A stretch of DNA of 31,607 bases from a virus: the IMG/VR virus record IMGVR_UViG_3300021347_000452, positions 1 to 31,607 of that record, one strand, 5' to 3'. The notes under the pieces were generated by a model. The model saw only the letters and a list, made by a program, of their open reading frames with translations, was not told where the DNA came from and did no database searches. Shown here one piece after another: positions 1-7,371 of this stretch; within the stretch, counting starts at the first letter, position 1; every line of letters starts with the position of its first letter. Both the position numbers and the translations under genes were made by a program.

Positions 1-1
1 A

Positions 2-121
2 TGGATGGCAGTGGGTGGTCTCGCTGTATTGAGTATCGGTTTGAAGGTCATGACGGCAATTCCCAAGGTCTTGACAAACACTCCGGTTGTCTCTACAATG
101 GTAAGAACTGTTAGTAGGTGA
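2..121 (+). CDS. C-terminal fragment of a small hydrophobic protein (5' truncated)
   Basis: The window opens inside an ORF in frame 2 that ends with TGA at 119-121, one base before the primase ATG at 123. The readable tail is rich in Val, Ala, Leu, Ile and Thr with a few Lys/Arg, which suits the end of a small membrane-associated protein. The tight spacing to the primase start fits a phage early operon. A competing frame-1 ORF (1-114) starts with ATG at base 1 but has an unconvincing composition. Function unknown. Confidence 0.4.
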   Translation, partial: WMAVGGLAVLSIGLKVMTAIPKVLTNTPVVSTMVRTVSR

Positions 122-122
122 T

Positions 123-1124
123 ATGGATTTTATTGATGTAAAGTACATCAATCTGATATCCTCCAGACTTCCAAAATTTAAAAAGGTAAAACCAAACCTT
201 TATAACTTTCGGTGTCCCTGTTGCGGTGACAGTCAGAGACAGAAGAACAAGGCTAGAGGTTATCTCTACCGGGTCAAAAACAATACTAACTACAAGTGTC
301 ACAACTGTGGAATTAGTGTGTCCTTCAATAGTTTTTTAAAGGACTTAGATCCAGAGACACACAAACAATATATCTTTGAGAAGTTTAAGGACGGGAAGAC
401 AGGTAAGAACTTTGCTGCACAAACTCCTGAAGATATATTCAAAAAAGTTGAGACATCTAAACCAACTTTCAAGGAGAAAATCGTGATTGATTTACCAAGT
501 GCATTTCTTGTAAGTAGGTCTAAAGAATATCTAGAGACTAGAGCAATATTTCGTGGAGAGTTTTATTATGCTAAAAACTTCATGGAGTTTGTGAATACAA
601 TCAAACCAGATACGTTCAAGTCTACTCATTACGGCGAAGAACGAATCGTGATTCCTCTTATCAGGAATAACACACTTATAGGAGTTCAAGGGAGAGCACT
701 CTCTACGAACCCTATTAAATACTTAACCATTATGTTGGATGATGATGCCCCTAAAGTTTATGGACTTGACACAATTGATAAAAGACTGCCAGTCTATGTG
801 GTCGAAGGACCCTTTGACAGCACTTTCATCAGCAATAGTGTGGCTCTGTGTGGTAGTGACGGTGAAATTTGTGATCTTGAGAGAAGCGATAAAGTTTTTG
901 TATATGATAACGAGCCCCGTAATAAGGAAATTGTTAATCGAATTGAACGATGTATTGAACGAGGCGAAAGAGTCGTCATCTGGCCCACCAACATTATAAA
1001 GAAGGATATTAATGAATTAATTTTAGATGGTATGACTGAAAATGAAATAATGGAAATTATTAAAAATAATACTTACTTTGGTGCAATTGCTAAATTAAAA
1101 TTAAATCAATGGAAGAGATGTTGA
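123..1124 (+). CDS. 61: DNA primase, T4 gp61-like, with an element-supplied C-terminus
   Basis: This is the primase subunit of the T4-type replisome, which makes RNA primers together with the gp41 helicase. A four-cysteine zinc finger is visible (C31, C34, C59, C62). A Toprim-like core follows: VEGPFDS near residues 227-233 and an acidic YDNE near 261-264. From about residue 297 the DNA becomes markedly AT-rich, and the last 37 codons differ from a second, displaced gp61 tail found at 1738-1845. The present C-terminus was therefore probably brought in by the mobile element that follows. It still ends with a recognisable AKLK...W motif, so the primase should remain functional. The last 24 nt overlap the antisense endonuclease gene. 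Confidence 0.88.
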   Translation: MDFIDVKYINLISSRLPKFKKVKPNLYNFRCPCCGDSQRQKNKARGYLYRVKNNTNYKCHNCGISVSFNSFLKDLDPETHKQYIFEKFKDGKTGKNFAAQTPEDIFKKVETSKPTFKEKIVIDLPSAFLVSRSKEYLETRAIFRGEFYYAKNFMEFVNTIKPDTFKSTHYGEERIVIPLIRNNTLIGVQGRALSTNPIKYLTIMLDDDAPKVYGLDTIDKRLPVYVVEGPFDSTFISNSVALCGSDGEICDLERSDKVFVYDNEPRNKEIVNRIERCIERGERVVIWPTNIIKKDINELILDGMTENEIMEIIKNNTYFGAIAKLKLNQWKRC

Positions 1125-1740
1125 TATATTTGGGACACATTTAAGATGATGTTTTAAATTAGAACAAATGGTTTCTTTTTTACAAAATAAACAACAAAAT
1201 CTATCAGTTCTTTGTTTTTTAAAAAGTGGATGTTTTTCTCCCCTAATTCCAAACATTGGATTATTTGTTCCTTTCATCCTTTCTGAATGGTCTGGTCTTT
1301 TTCTTCTGGCGTGTGGTCTTGGAATACCTTTGGTTTTTTCACTTAATTTTTTATTTCTTTCTTTTGTGTGCTTTTTCCCAGAAAACCCAGATCCAAATTT
1401 ACCATTAGCAACTGCTATTGATTTATTAATATATAAAGGATTTTTATTTACATTTAATTGACGATGAATTTTTTCTTCTTTTTCATAAGCATCTTTTCTT
1501 TTTTTAAATTCCTTTATAATAATTGTTTTAAATAAATGTGGATTATTTTTAATTTCATTTTTCCAAATATTTCTATATTCTTCGGACATTACGGATCCGT
1601 GATATCCACCTTCAACTTTATCAATACTTGTTGACCCAATATAAAATGGAGGAAGATTATTTCCCTTATAAATTGTAAGGTAAACGCAATACATACCATA
1701 TCATTTATATCCTATTATTATTTATAAAAATTTATAATAT
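1011..1740. mobile_element. Homing-endonuclease element inserted in the gp61 3' end
   Basis: This insert of about 730 bp splits the ancestral primase gene at an Ile-Asn dipeptide: GATATT|AAT upstream, AAC GAT ATG downstream. It carries a recoded gp61 3' end, an antisense GIY-YIG gene and that gene's promoter/hairpin. The base composition is conspicuously AT-rich against the flanking DNA. The boundaries come from comparing the two gp61 tails and are good to a few codons. No splice-site logic or intron core was recognised, so it reads as an endonuclease cassette, not an intron. Confidence 0.7.
1101..1694 (-). CDS. GIY-YIG homing endonuclease with zinc-finger tail
   Basis: This 197-residue free-standing homing endonuclease lies antisense to the surrounding operon. 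The N-terminal GIY-YIG signature is CVYLTIY...FYIGST (residues about 3-22). It is followed by NUMOD3-type DNA-binding repeats (GKKHTKERNKKLSEKTKG near 105-122; GTNNPMFG and GEKHPLF further on). A C-terminal CLFC...H...HHLKC cluster looks like a zinc finger. Homing endonucleases of this family nick or cut a cognate allele so that repair copies the element in. Its stop codon lies inside the 3' end of gp61, and a minus-strand late promoter sits about 25 bp upstream of its start. The target is presumably an uninterrupted gp61 gene. Confidence 0.85.
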   Translation of the reverse strand: MYCVYLTIYKGNNLPPFYIGSTSIDKVEGGYHGSVMSEEYRNIWKNEIKNNPHLFKTIIIKEFKKRKDAYEKEEKIHRQLNVNKNPLYINKSIAVANGKFGSGFSGKKHTKERNKKLSEKTKGIPRPHARRKRPDHSERMKGTNNPMFGIRGEKHPLFKKQRTDRFCCLFCKKETICSNLKHHLKCVPNISTSLPLI

Positions 1741-1751
1741 AACGATATGGT
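1695..1751 (-). promoter_or_regulatory. Inverted repeat enclosing a minus-strand late promoter
   Basis: The arms 1695-1710 and 1737-1751 pair almost fully: 8 Watson-Crick pairs, a U.G on the minus strand, then 6 more pairs with one bulge. A minus-strand TATAAATA (1719-1726) lies in the loop. The left arm directly abuts the endonuclease start. The right arm includes the first bases of the displaced gp61 tail (AACGATATGGT), so the stem is completed by target-gene DNA. A transcript starting at the late promoter would lack one arm. Confidence 0.7.
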
Positions 1752-1845
1752 TCTATCTGGACATAATGTTCAGAAGATAGTAGAATCAAATGTATATACT
1801 GGACTACAAGCAAAACTAAAATTCACAACCTGGAAAAAAGTATGA
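1738..1845 (+). pseudogene. Displaced original 3' end of gp61
   Basis: Read in the frame that stops at TGA 1843-1845, this stretch encodes a second primase tail ending AKLKFTTWKKV, parallel to AKLKLNQWKRC at the end of the intact gene. It begins with Asn-Asp-Met, matching the Asn-Glu-Leu at the insertion point. Its TGA overlaps the nrdA ATG (ATGA), which is the compact junction expected of an uninvaded phage operon. It is no longer joined to a start codon and is best seen as a relic of the target gene. Confidence 0.85.
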
Positions 1846-3518
1846 GTAATGGATTAAAGGTTACTAAAAGAGACGGTAACATTGAAAAATTAGATCTCGA
1901 TAAGATGCATAAGATGGTGGAAGTTGCCACTGCAGGTCTTGCTGGTGTGTCTGCAAGTCAGGTTGAGATGACTTCTGGTATTCAGTTCTATGATGGTATT
2001 ACAACTGAAGAGATTCAGGAAATCCTTATTAGAAGTGCTTCTGATCTCATTGATCTAGACCATCCTAACTATCAGTTTGTTGCTGCCAGACTCCTTCTGT
2101 TCTCTTTGAGGAAAAGATTGTTTGGTAAGATGCATGAACTACCAAATCTGACAGATCATATCACCAAACTTGCATATGATAATGTTTATGATAAGGATAT
2201 TTTTGTTAAGTATTCTCTGGAAGAGATTCTAAAGGTAGAAACTTTTATTGATCATGATCGTGATTTTATGTTTACCTATGCCGGATTACGACAGGTTGTA
2301 GATAAATACCTAGTACAAGACAGGAGCACGGGTGAGGTCTATGAGACCCCTCAGTTTATGTACATTATGATTGCATTGACAATCTTCCGTGATTATCCTA
2401 AAGAAACCAGACTATCATATGTCAAACGATACTACGACGCAATCTCCAAACACAGAATCAACATCCCAACACCAATCATGGCCGGAGTTCGGACACCACT
2501 CCGTCAATTTGCATCTTGTGTTCTCGTTGATGTTGATGACACCCTCGATAGTATCTTTAGCAGTGATATGGCTATTGGTAAATACGTCGCACAAAGGGCT
2601 GGTATCGGTATTAACGCAGGCAGAATTCGCGGCATCAATTCTAAAATTAGAGGTGGCGAGGTACAACACACAGGTGTTGTCCCCTTCCTTAAAAAGTTTG
2701 AAAGCACTGTCAGATGTTGCACACAAAACGGTATCAGAGGTGGTTCTGCTACAGTTCACTTTCCTATCTGGCACATCGAAATCGAAGACATCCTAGTTCT
2801 TAAGAACAATAAGGGTACAGAAGACAACCGAGTGAGGAAACTTGACTACTCAATCCAACTTTCAAAGATTTTCTACGAACGTTTCATTACGGATGGAGAA
2901 ATTAGCTTGTTCTCACCGCATGACGTACCGGGCTTGTATGATTCCTTTGGTACTGATAGGTTCGATGACCTATATGTTGGTTTTGAACGAGATGAGTCTA
3001 TTCCAAGAAAGACTGTCGGTGCACAAGAACTCTTTCTAGATCTTCTGAAAGAGAGAGCAGAGACTGGTCGTATCTACATTATGAATATTGACCATTGCAA
3101 TAGCCACTCTTCCTTCAAAGATAAGGTGAACATGAGTAATCTTTGTGTTGCTGGTGATACTAAAATTAAGGTGAGAATTACTACTTCCAAAAAAGTTGAT
3201 GGTAATACAATAGAAACAACTCGTCTCCCTCCTCTTGTAATTGAAATGCAACAACTTGAGGAACTTATTAAAGAAGGTCTTTCTTTAGAACTTGTAGAGG
3301 TTCTTTCTATGGATATTGATACTGCAAATCGTGAAATTGATTATCATCAAATTACTGCATTTGCTCAGACTTCACCTAAGGCAAAAGTAATGAAAATTAC
3401 TGATGAAGAAAGTGGTAAGAGTATTGTTGTTACTCCAGATCATAAAGTTTATACCAAAAATCGTGGATATGTAATGGCAAAGCATCTTAAAGAAACTGAC
3501 ATTCTAAATATTATTTGA
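1842..3518 (+). CDS. nrdA: Ribonucleotide reductase large subunit, N-terminal half fused to N-intein
   Basis: Residues 1-434 are the N-extein of class Ia NrdA, which reduces ribonucleoside diphosphates for phage DNA synthesis. They include an ATP-cone-like N-terminus and the redox cysteine C226 (E. coli C225 equivalent, in FASCVLV). They end at SNL, just before the thiyl-radical cysteine. Residues 435-558 are an N-intein. Block A begins CVAGDTKIKV and block B carries TPDHKVY with the conserved Thr and His. The ORF then stops. The partner half lies at 4244-5344 after an endonuclease gene. The start overlaps the displaced gp61 stop (ATGA). Protein trans-splicing would be needed to make an active enzyme; the extein sum is 767 residues, close to a normal NrdA length. 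Confidence 0.93.
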   Translation: MSNGLKVTKRDGNIEKLDLDKMHKMVEVATAGLAGVSASQVEMTSGIQFYDGITTEEIQEILIRSASDLIDLDHPNYQFVAARLLLFSLRKRLFGKMHELPNLTDHITKLAYDNVYDKDIFVKYSLEEILKVETFIDHDRDFMFTYAGLRQVVDKYLVQDRSTGEVYETPQFMYIMIALTIFRDYPKETRLSYVKRYYDAISKHRINIPTPIMAGVRTPLRQFASCVLVDVDDTLDSIFSSDMAIGKYVAQRAGIGINAGRIRGINSKIRGGEVQHTGVVPFLKKFESTVRCCTQNGIRGGSATVHFPIWHIEIEDILVLKNNKGTEDNRVRKLDYSIQLSKIFYERFITDGEISLFSPHDVPGLYDSFGTDRFDDLYVGFERDESIPRKTVGAQELFLDLLKERAETGRIYIMNIDHCNSHSSFKDKVNMSNLCVAGDTKIKVRITTSKKVDGNTIETTRLPPLVIEMQQLEELIKEGLSLELVEVLSMDIDTANREIDYHQITAFAQTSPKAKVMKITDEESGKSIVVTPDHKVYTKNRGYVMAKHLKETDILNII

Positions 3519-3523
3519 TTTTT

Positions 3524-3577
3524 ATAGGGAGTGTAATGTCTATATTTTATAAATAGTTATGAGATTATACTTCCTAT
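3524..3577 (+). promoter_or_regulatory. Inverted repeat enclosing a late promoter, before the intein-site endonuclease
   Basis: The arms 3524-3537 and 3564-3577 form 14 pairs (two G.U). After one mismatch there are two further pairs. The loop contains the late promoter TATAAATA at 3548-3555. The right arm ends two bases before the endonuclease ATG at 3579. Read-through transcripts from nrdA would form the hairpin next to the start codon, while transcripts begun at the late promoter would lack the left arm. This is the logic known for T4 I-TevI; here it is inferred from sequence. Confidence 0.75.
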
Positions 3578-3578
3578 T

Positions 3579-4250
3579 ATGAAAACATATATTGTGTATA
3601 AAATTACCAATAAGAAAAATAGAAAATCTTACATAGGAAAAACTGAATACTCTTTGGAGCATCGTTGGTCTCGTCATTTATCATCAGCAAGAAATGGTTC
3701 TAAATTTAGATTTCATTCGGCAATTAGAAAATATGGAGAAGATTGTTGGGAATTATCTGTGATTGAAACTTACCAAACTAAAGATGAAAACCTTATCAAT
3801 GAAAAGGAAACTCATTTTATCAAACTATTTGAGAGTTATACTAAAGGTTATAATGCCACTTCAGGTGGAACTGGTGGATGGATGCTTCCAAGATGCTCGC
3901 AGCAGGTTCAGGAACAGTGGAGAAATGATATTTCTATAAGAACTACTGGTTATAATAATCCAAACCATTCTGGATACACTGATGAAGAACTTGTAGAAGT
4001 AGGTGTAAAGTTTGCTAAAAAATATGGATTTATTGGTGGTAGAAAAAGAATAGTTGAGTTTGCTTTTAATGAATTGAATATAAAGTTTCCAAAACACTTT
4101 TCTAAAAATAGATTTGGAGGAGACTATAAAAACTTTTATAAATCTATTGAAGAACAAACTGGATTGGTGTATAATCCTTATTATAGAGACGAAACTCAAA
4201 GAAAACTTGCTAAACAACTTTTAGAACAAAATAGGAGAAAAAAATGTTAA
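3579..4250 (+). CDS. GIY-YIG homing endonuclease inside the fractured nrdA
   Basis: This 223-residue protein has a clear GIY-YIG domain: YIVYKITN...SYIGKT at residues 4-22, HRW near 28-30, and a conserved Glu in INEKETHFIKLF near 73-84. The second half has no repeat I can name; it holds Lys/Arg-rich helices and presumably binds DNA. It sits between the two halves of the split NrdA intein. Its 3' end overlaps the ATG of the C-intein ORF by 7 nt (4244-4250), so the two are probably translationally linked. It is the likely agent that moves or once moved the intein locus. It should be expressed late, from the promoter at 3548. Confidence 0.85.
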   Translation: MKTYIVYKITNKKNRKSYIGKTEYSLEHRWSRHLSSARNGSKFRFHSAIRKYGEDCWELSVIETYQTKDENLINEKETHFIKLFESYTKGYNATSGGTGGWMLPRCSQQVQEQWRNDISIRTTGYNNPNHSGYTDEELVEVGVKFAKKYGFIGGRKRIVEFAFNELNIKFPKHFSKNRFGGDYKNFYKSIEEQTGLVYNPYYRDETQRKLAKQLLEQNRRKKC

Positions 4251-5344
4251 AGATTGAATACCTTGAAGAAGAAATTCCAGTTTATGATATTACTGTAGAA
4301 GGAACACATAATTTCTTCGCAAACGATATTCTAGTTCATAATTGCCAAGAGATTACTCTGCCCACAGAACCTATTAATCATATTGATGAAGATATGCCTG
4401 GTGAGATTGCCTTGTGTATTCTTTCTGCAATCAATGTGGGTAAGATTAAATCTGATGAAGAACTAGAAGATCTTTGTGATCTTTCTGTCCGTGGTCTGGA
4501 AGAACTAATCGACTATCAGGACTATCCTGTACGGGCCGCAGAAGTAGCCACAAAGGCCCGTAGGTCACTAGGGGTAGGATTCATCGGTCTGGCACATTAC
4601 CTGGCTAAACTGGGGTATGATTACGACTCACAGGAGGCATGGGATGCAGTCCATGGATTGTCAGAATCTTTCCAGTATTATCTACTGAAATCTTCGAATC
4701 GGATTGCACAAGAGAAAGGACATTGTGAATACTTTGGTAGGACTAAGTATGCCGATGGTATTCTTCCAATTGATACATATAAAAAAGAAGTTGATGAGAT
4801 TTCATCTCAGGGGTTAGAACATGATTGGGAGGGTCTTCGGGCATCTATTAATACCTTTGGTCTACGGCACTCAACACTGTCCGCACAGATGCCATCGGAA
4901 AGTAGTTCCGTTGTGTCAAATGCAACCAATGGAATCGAACCACCTAGAGACTACTTGTCCATTAAGAAGTCAAAGAAAGGGCCTCTTAAACAAATTGTTC
5001 CCTCCTACCAGACACTGAAGAATAACTATACACTTCTGTGGGAAATGAAAGACAATACAGGATACATTAATGTTGTCTCCGTGATGCAGAAGTTCTTTGA
5101 CCAAGCAATTTCTGGTAACTGGAGTTACAATCCAGAGAACTATCCTGACAATGAAGTCCCTGTTTCTCAGATGGCACAAGATTTATTATCCACATATCGT
5201 TATGGTTGGAAAACAAGTTATTATCAAAACACATATGATATTAAAACTGATGATGTAGTAGAAGAACCAAAACAAGACCTTCAATCACTTCTTCAAGAAC
5301 TTTCTGGTGCCGAAGAGGAAGATTGCGAAAGTTGTAAAATTTGA
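4244..5344 (+). CDS. nrdA: Ribonucleotide reductase large subunit, C-intein fused to C-terminal half
   Basis: Residues 1-33 are a C-intein. Block F reads VYDITVEGTHNFFAN and block G ILVHN, with the penultimate His and terminal Asn needed for splicing. Residue 34 is the Cys+1 nucleophile. It is also NrdA's thiyl-radical cysteine (E. coli C439), in CQE with E36 matching E441. C58 in GEIALCILSA matches C462. The radical-transfer tyrosine pair is Y326-Y327, and the C-terminal redox pair is C361/C364 in the terminal DCESCKI. All catalytic residues of the C-half are present, so splicing should give working NrdA. The start overlaps the endonuclease stop. Confidence 0.93.
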   Translation: MLKIEYLEEEIPVYDITVEGTHNFFANDILVHNCQEITLPTEPINHIDEDMPGEIALCILSAINVGKIKSDEELEDLCDLSVRGLEELIDYQDYPVRAAEVATKARRSLGVGFIGLAHYLAKLGYDYDSQEAWDAVHGLSESFQYYLLKSSNRIAQEKGHCEYFGRTKYADGILPIDTYKKEVDEISSQGLEHDWEGLRASINTFGLRHSTLSAQMPSESSSVVSNATNGIEPPRDYLSIKKSKKGPLKQIVPSYQTLKNNYTLLWEMKDNTGYINVVSVMQKFFDQAISGNWSYNPENYPDNEVPVSQMAQDLLSTYRYGWKTSYYQNTYDIKTDDVVEEPKQDLQSLLQELSGAEEEDCESCKI

Positions 5345-5353
5345 CGAAAGTGT

Positions 5354-5387
5354 AAAGACCTGTTATTATAAATAGTAATAGGTCTTT
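5354..5387 (+). promoter_or_regulatory. 15-bp hairpin with a late promoter at its apex
   Basis: AAAGACCT (5354-5361) pairs with AGGTCTTT (5380-5387), and the stem continues to 15 pairs (two G.U) with a four-base loop TAAA. The late promoter TATAAATA (5367-5374) spans that loop. A possible sigma-70 promoter is superimposed: TTGACG 5341-5346, 17-bp spacer, TATTAT 5364-5369. The hairpin lies between the nrdA stop and the endonuclease ATG at 5398, so it could also act as an nrdA terminator. Confidence 0.78.
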
Positions 5388-5397
5388 ATTTTATCTT

Positions 5398-6081
5398 ATG
5401 GAAGGTCGCATTTATAAAATAACAAATAAGTTAAACCAAAATTTTTATATTGGAAAAACTAAAAAAACTTTAAATCAAAGATTATCGGGTCATTTTAATT
5501 TTGCATTAAGAAGAAATAGTCAATCTCATTTTCATAGAGCAATAAGAAAATATGGTAAAGAAAATTTTATTATTGAAGAAATTGAAGTATGTGAAAATAA
5601 TTTAGGAAGTAGAGAAATGTTTTGGATTTCTAAATTAAAACCAGAATATAACCAAACTCTTGGTGGTGATGGTGGAATTCTTGGATATTCTCATACTGAA
5701 GAAACCAAAAAGATAATTTCTCAAAAGAATACTGGAAAATTTGTAGGAAATAAAAATCCATTCTACAATCAAACACATACAAAAGAACAAAAAGAAAAAT
5801 GGAGTAAAATGAGAAAAGGGCAACCATCTCCTTGTGGATTTTCTGGAAAATCACATAAGGAAGAAAGTAAATCTAAAACTTCTCAAACACTTAAAAACAA
5901 TCCAAATGTAAAAAGAACCAAAGTATTTCAATATGATATTGAAGGAAACTTTTTAAGGGAGTTCCAATCCATTAGTGATGCTTCTAAATTTGTAGGAACA
6001 ACTCCTTCTAATATAAAATATACCTGTGAAGGAAAATTTAATCATTGTAAAGGATACAGGTGGAGTTATGTTAAAATATAA
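5398..6081 (+). CDS. GIY-YIG homing endonuclease between nrdA and nrdB
   Basis: This 227-residue protein has a GIY-YIG signature at residues 4-21 (GRIYKITN...FYIGKT), a Gln-Arg-Leu helix and HFHRAIRKYG near 41-50. NUMOD3-type repeats occupy about residues 98-165 (GYSHTEETKKIIS, KNPFYNQTHTKEQ, GFSGKSHKEES). A NUMOD1-type helix-turn-helix module follows at about 186-227, containing VFQYDIEGNF...SISDASKFVG and ending YRWSYVKI. The domain order is typical of phage free-standing homing endonucleases. It fills the nrdA-nrdB intergenic gap. Its AT-rich codons contrast with those of nrdA. No obvious ribosome-binding site is visible; expression is probably from the hairpin-embedded late promoter. Confidence 0.88.
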   Translation: MEGRIYKITNKLNQNFYIGKTKKTLNQRLSGHFNFALRRNSQSHFHRAIRKYGKENFIIEEIEVCENNLGSREMFWISKLKPEYNQTLGGDGGILGYSHTEETKKIISQKNTGKFVGNKNPFYNQTHTKEQKEKWSKMRKGQPSPCGFSGKSHKEESKSKTSQTLKNNPNVKRTKVFQYDIEGNFLREFQSISDASKFVGTTPSNIKYTCEGKFNHCKGYRWSYVKI

Positions 6082-6155
6082 TAGACCTATGAACCTTGTA
6101 TTATGAAACTTAAATATTTTTTAGAGGTAAATAGAATGTGTGAGTTAAGTTCAGT

Positions 6156-6165
6156 AGAGGAGGAA
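6156..6165 (+). promoter_or_regulatory. Strong Shine-Dalgarno for nrdB
   Basis: AGAGGAGGAA lies eight bases upstream of the nrdB ATG at 6174, making it one of the few extended purine-rich ribosome sites in the window. It supports the ATG at 6174 over the in-frame ATG two codons later. Confidence 0.65.
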
Positions 6166-6173
6166 TAGTCTGA

Positions 6174-7367
6174 ATGTCAATGGAATTTAAGGTTACGGCA
6201 GTGGGTACTAATAATAGTATGAGTGCAGTGAAGGGAATGACAGTATTTAATACTGAAGTTCACGATGCCAAGAAACAACCAATGTTTTTTGGCAAACCCC
6301 TAGGAGTTCAAAGATATGATTCGTATAAGTATCCAGTCTTTGATAAACTTACAACACAGCAATTAGGATATTTCTGGAGACCAGAAGAAGTATCACTTCA
6401 AAAAGATAGAGCAGACTATCATACATTGAGAGCAGAACAGAAACATATATATACTTCTAATTTGAAGTACCAGATTATGCTTGACTCCATTCAGGGTCGT
6501 GGTCCTGGTATGGCATTCATTCCTTACTGTTCTCTTCCTGAACTAGAAGCATGTATGGAGGTATGGGGATTTATGGAGATGATCCATAGTCGTTCTTACA
6601 CATACATCATCAAAAATATCTATCCAGACCCTAGTGATATCTTTGATCATATCATTACAGATCCTAGAATTTTAGAGAGAGCAAAGAGTGTAACTGAATC
6701 CTATGATTCGTTTATCAACAGTGCTCAATCCTGGGGTAATGGTGAACTGTGGTCAACTGATTTTAGAGATACTCATGTGTCTCAGGACAGTATCAAAGAT
6801 GTAAAACGTAAACTCTTCAGAGCAGTTGCAAATGTTAACATTCTTGAGGGTATCCGCTTTTATGTTTCTTTTGCTTGTAGTTTTGCATTTGGAGAACTCA
6901 AACTTATGGAGGGAAGTGCAAAAATTATTTCTCTCATTGCCAGAGATGAAAACCAACACCTTGCAATCACCCAGAACATTTTGAACAAGTGGGCTGCAGG
7001 TGATGATCCTGAAATGAAACAGATCATGAAGGAAGAGGAAGAGTGGTTGTATGCAATGTTTGATAATGCTGTCAATGAAGAGAAGAGATGGGCAGACCAT
7101 TTGTTCAGAGATGGTAGTATGATTGGTCTCAATGATGCTCTACTTAAGAAGTATGTTGAGTGGGTTGCCAATCGTAGAATGAAGGCCATTGGTCTTAAAC
7201 CTGTCTATGATGTTGCTGCGAAGAATAATCCTCTTCCTTGGACACAACATTGGATTTCTTCTAAGGGTCTTCAAGTTGCGCCGCAGCAAACTCAAGTACA
7301 GACGTATGTGGTTGGTGGAATTAAACAAGATGTCAGTAAAGACACATTTAGCGGATTTAAACTCTGA
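6174..7367 (+). CDS. nrdB: Ribonucleotide reductase small subunit
   Basis: This is the class Ia R2 subunit (397 aa), which houses the diiron-tyrosyl radical that NrdA uses. All metal ligands are visible: D81 (DRADYH), E135 and H138 (EMIHSRSY), E225 (NILEGIRFY), E259 and H262 (ARDENQH). The radical tyrosine is Y142. The C-terminal peptide that docks on NrdA ends DVSKDTFSGFKL. A near-identical tail (DVKKDTFSGFQL) occurs again about 1.1 kb downstream at 8437-8469. The present 3' end was therefore probably supplied by the inserted endonuclease element, while the older one was displaced. Confidence 0.96.
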   Translation: MSMEFKVTAVGTNNSMSAVKGMTVFNTEVHDAKKQPMFFGKPLGVQRYDSYKYPVFDKLTTQQLGYFWRPEEVSLQKDRADYHTLRAEQKHIYTSNLKYQIMLDSIQGRGPGMAFIPYCSLPELEACMEVWGFMEMIHSRSYTYIIKNIYPDPSDIFDHIITDPRILERAKSVTESYDSFINSAQSWGNGELWSTDFRDTHVSQDSIKDVKRKLFRAVANVNILEGIRFYVSFACSFAFGELKLMEGSAKIISLIARDENQHLAITQNILNKWAAGDDPEMKQIMKEEEEWLYAMFDNAVNEEKRWADHLFRDGSMIGLNDALLKKYVEWVANRRMKAIGLKPVYDVAAKNNPLPWTQHWISSKGLQVAPQQTQVQTYVVGGIKQDVSKDTFSGFKL

Positions 7368-7371
7368 TTGA

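Noticed and set aside
1-114. Frame-1 ORF with ATG at base 1
   Set aside because: Short, unusual composition, and it depends on the window edge; the frame-2 tail abutting the primase fits better.
1011-1845. Group I intron or translational bypass at gp61
   Set aside because: The upstream copy already ends in frame with a complete primase tail, the insert ends in T, not the G expected at a group I 3' splice site, and I saw no intron core. RT-PCR would settle it.
2300-2310. ATAAATA late box inside nrdA
   Set aside because: Located mid-gene with no start codon placed to use it; expected by chance in AT-rich DNA.
6130-6173. Displaced nrdA 3' end after the second endonuclease
   Set aside because: A short frame reads CELSSVEEE-stop, faintly like the NrdA tail ELSGAEEE, but it lacks the CESCKI end and the purines also serve as the nrdB ribosome site. 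Too weak to call.
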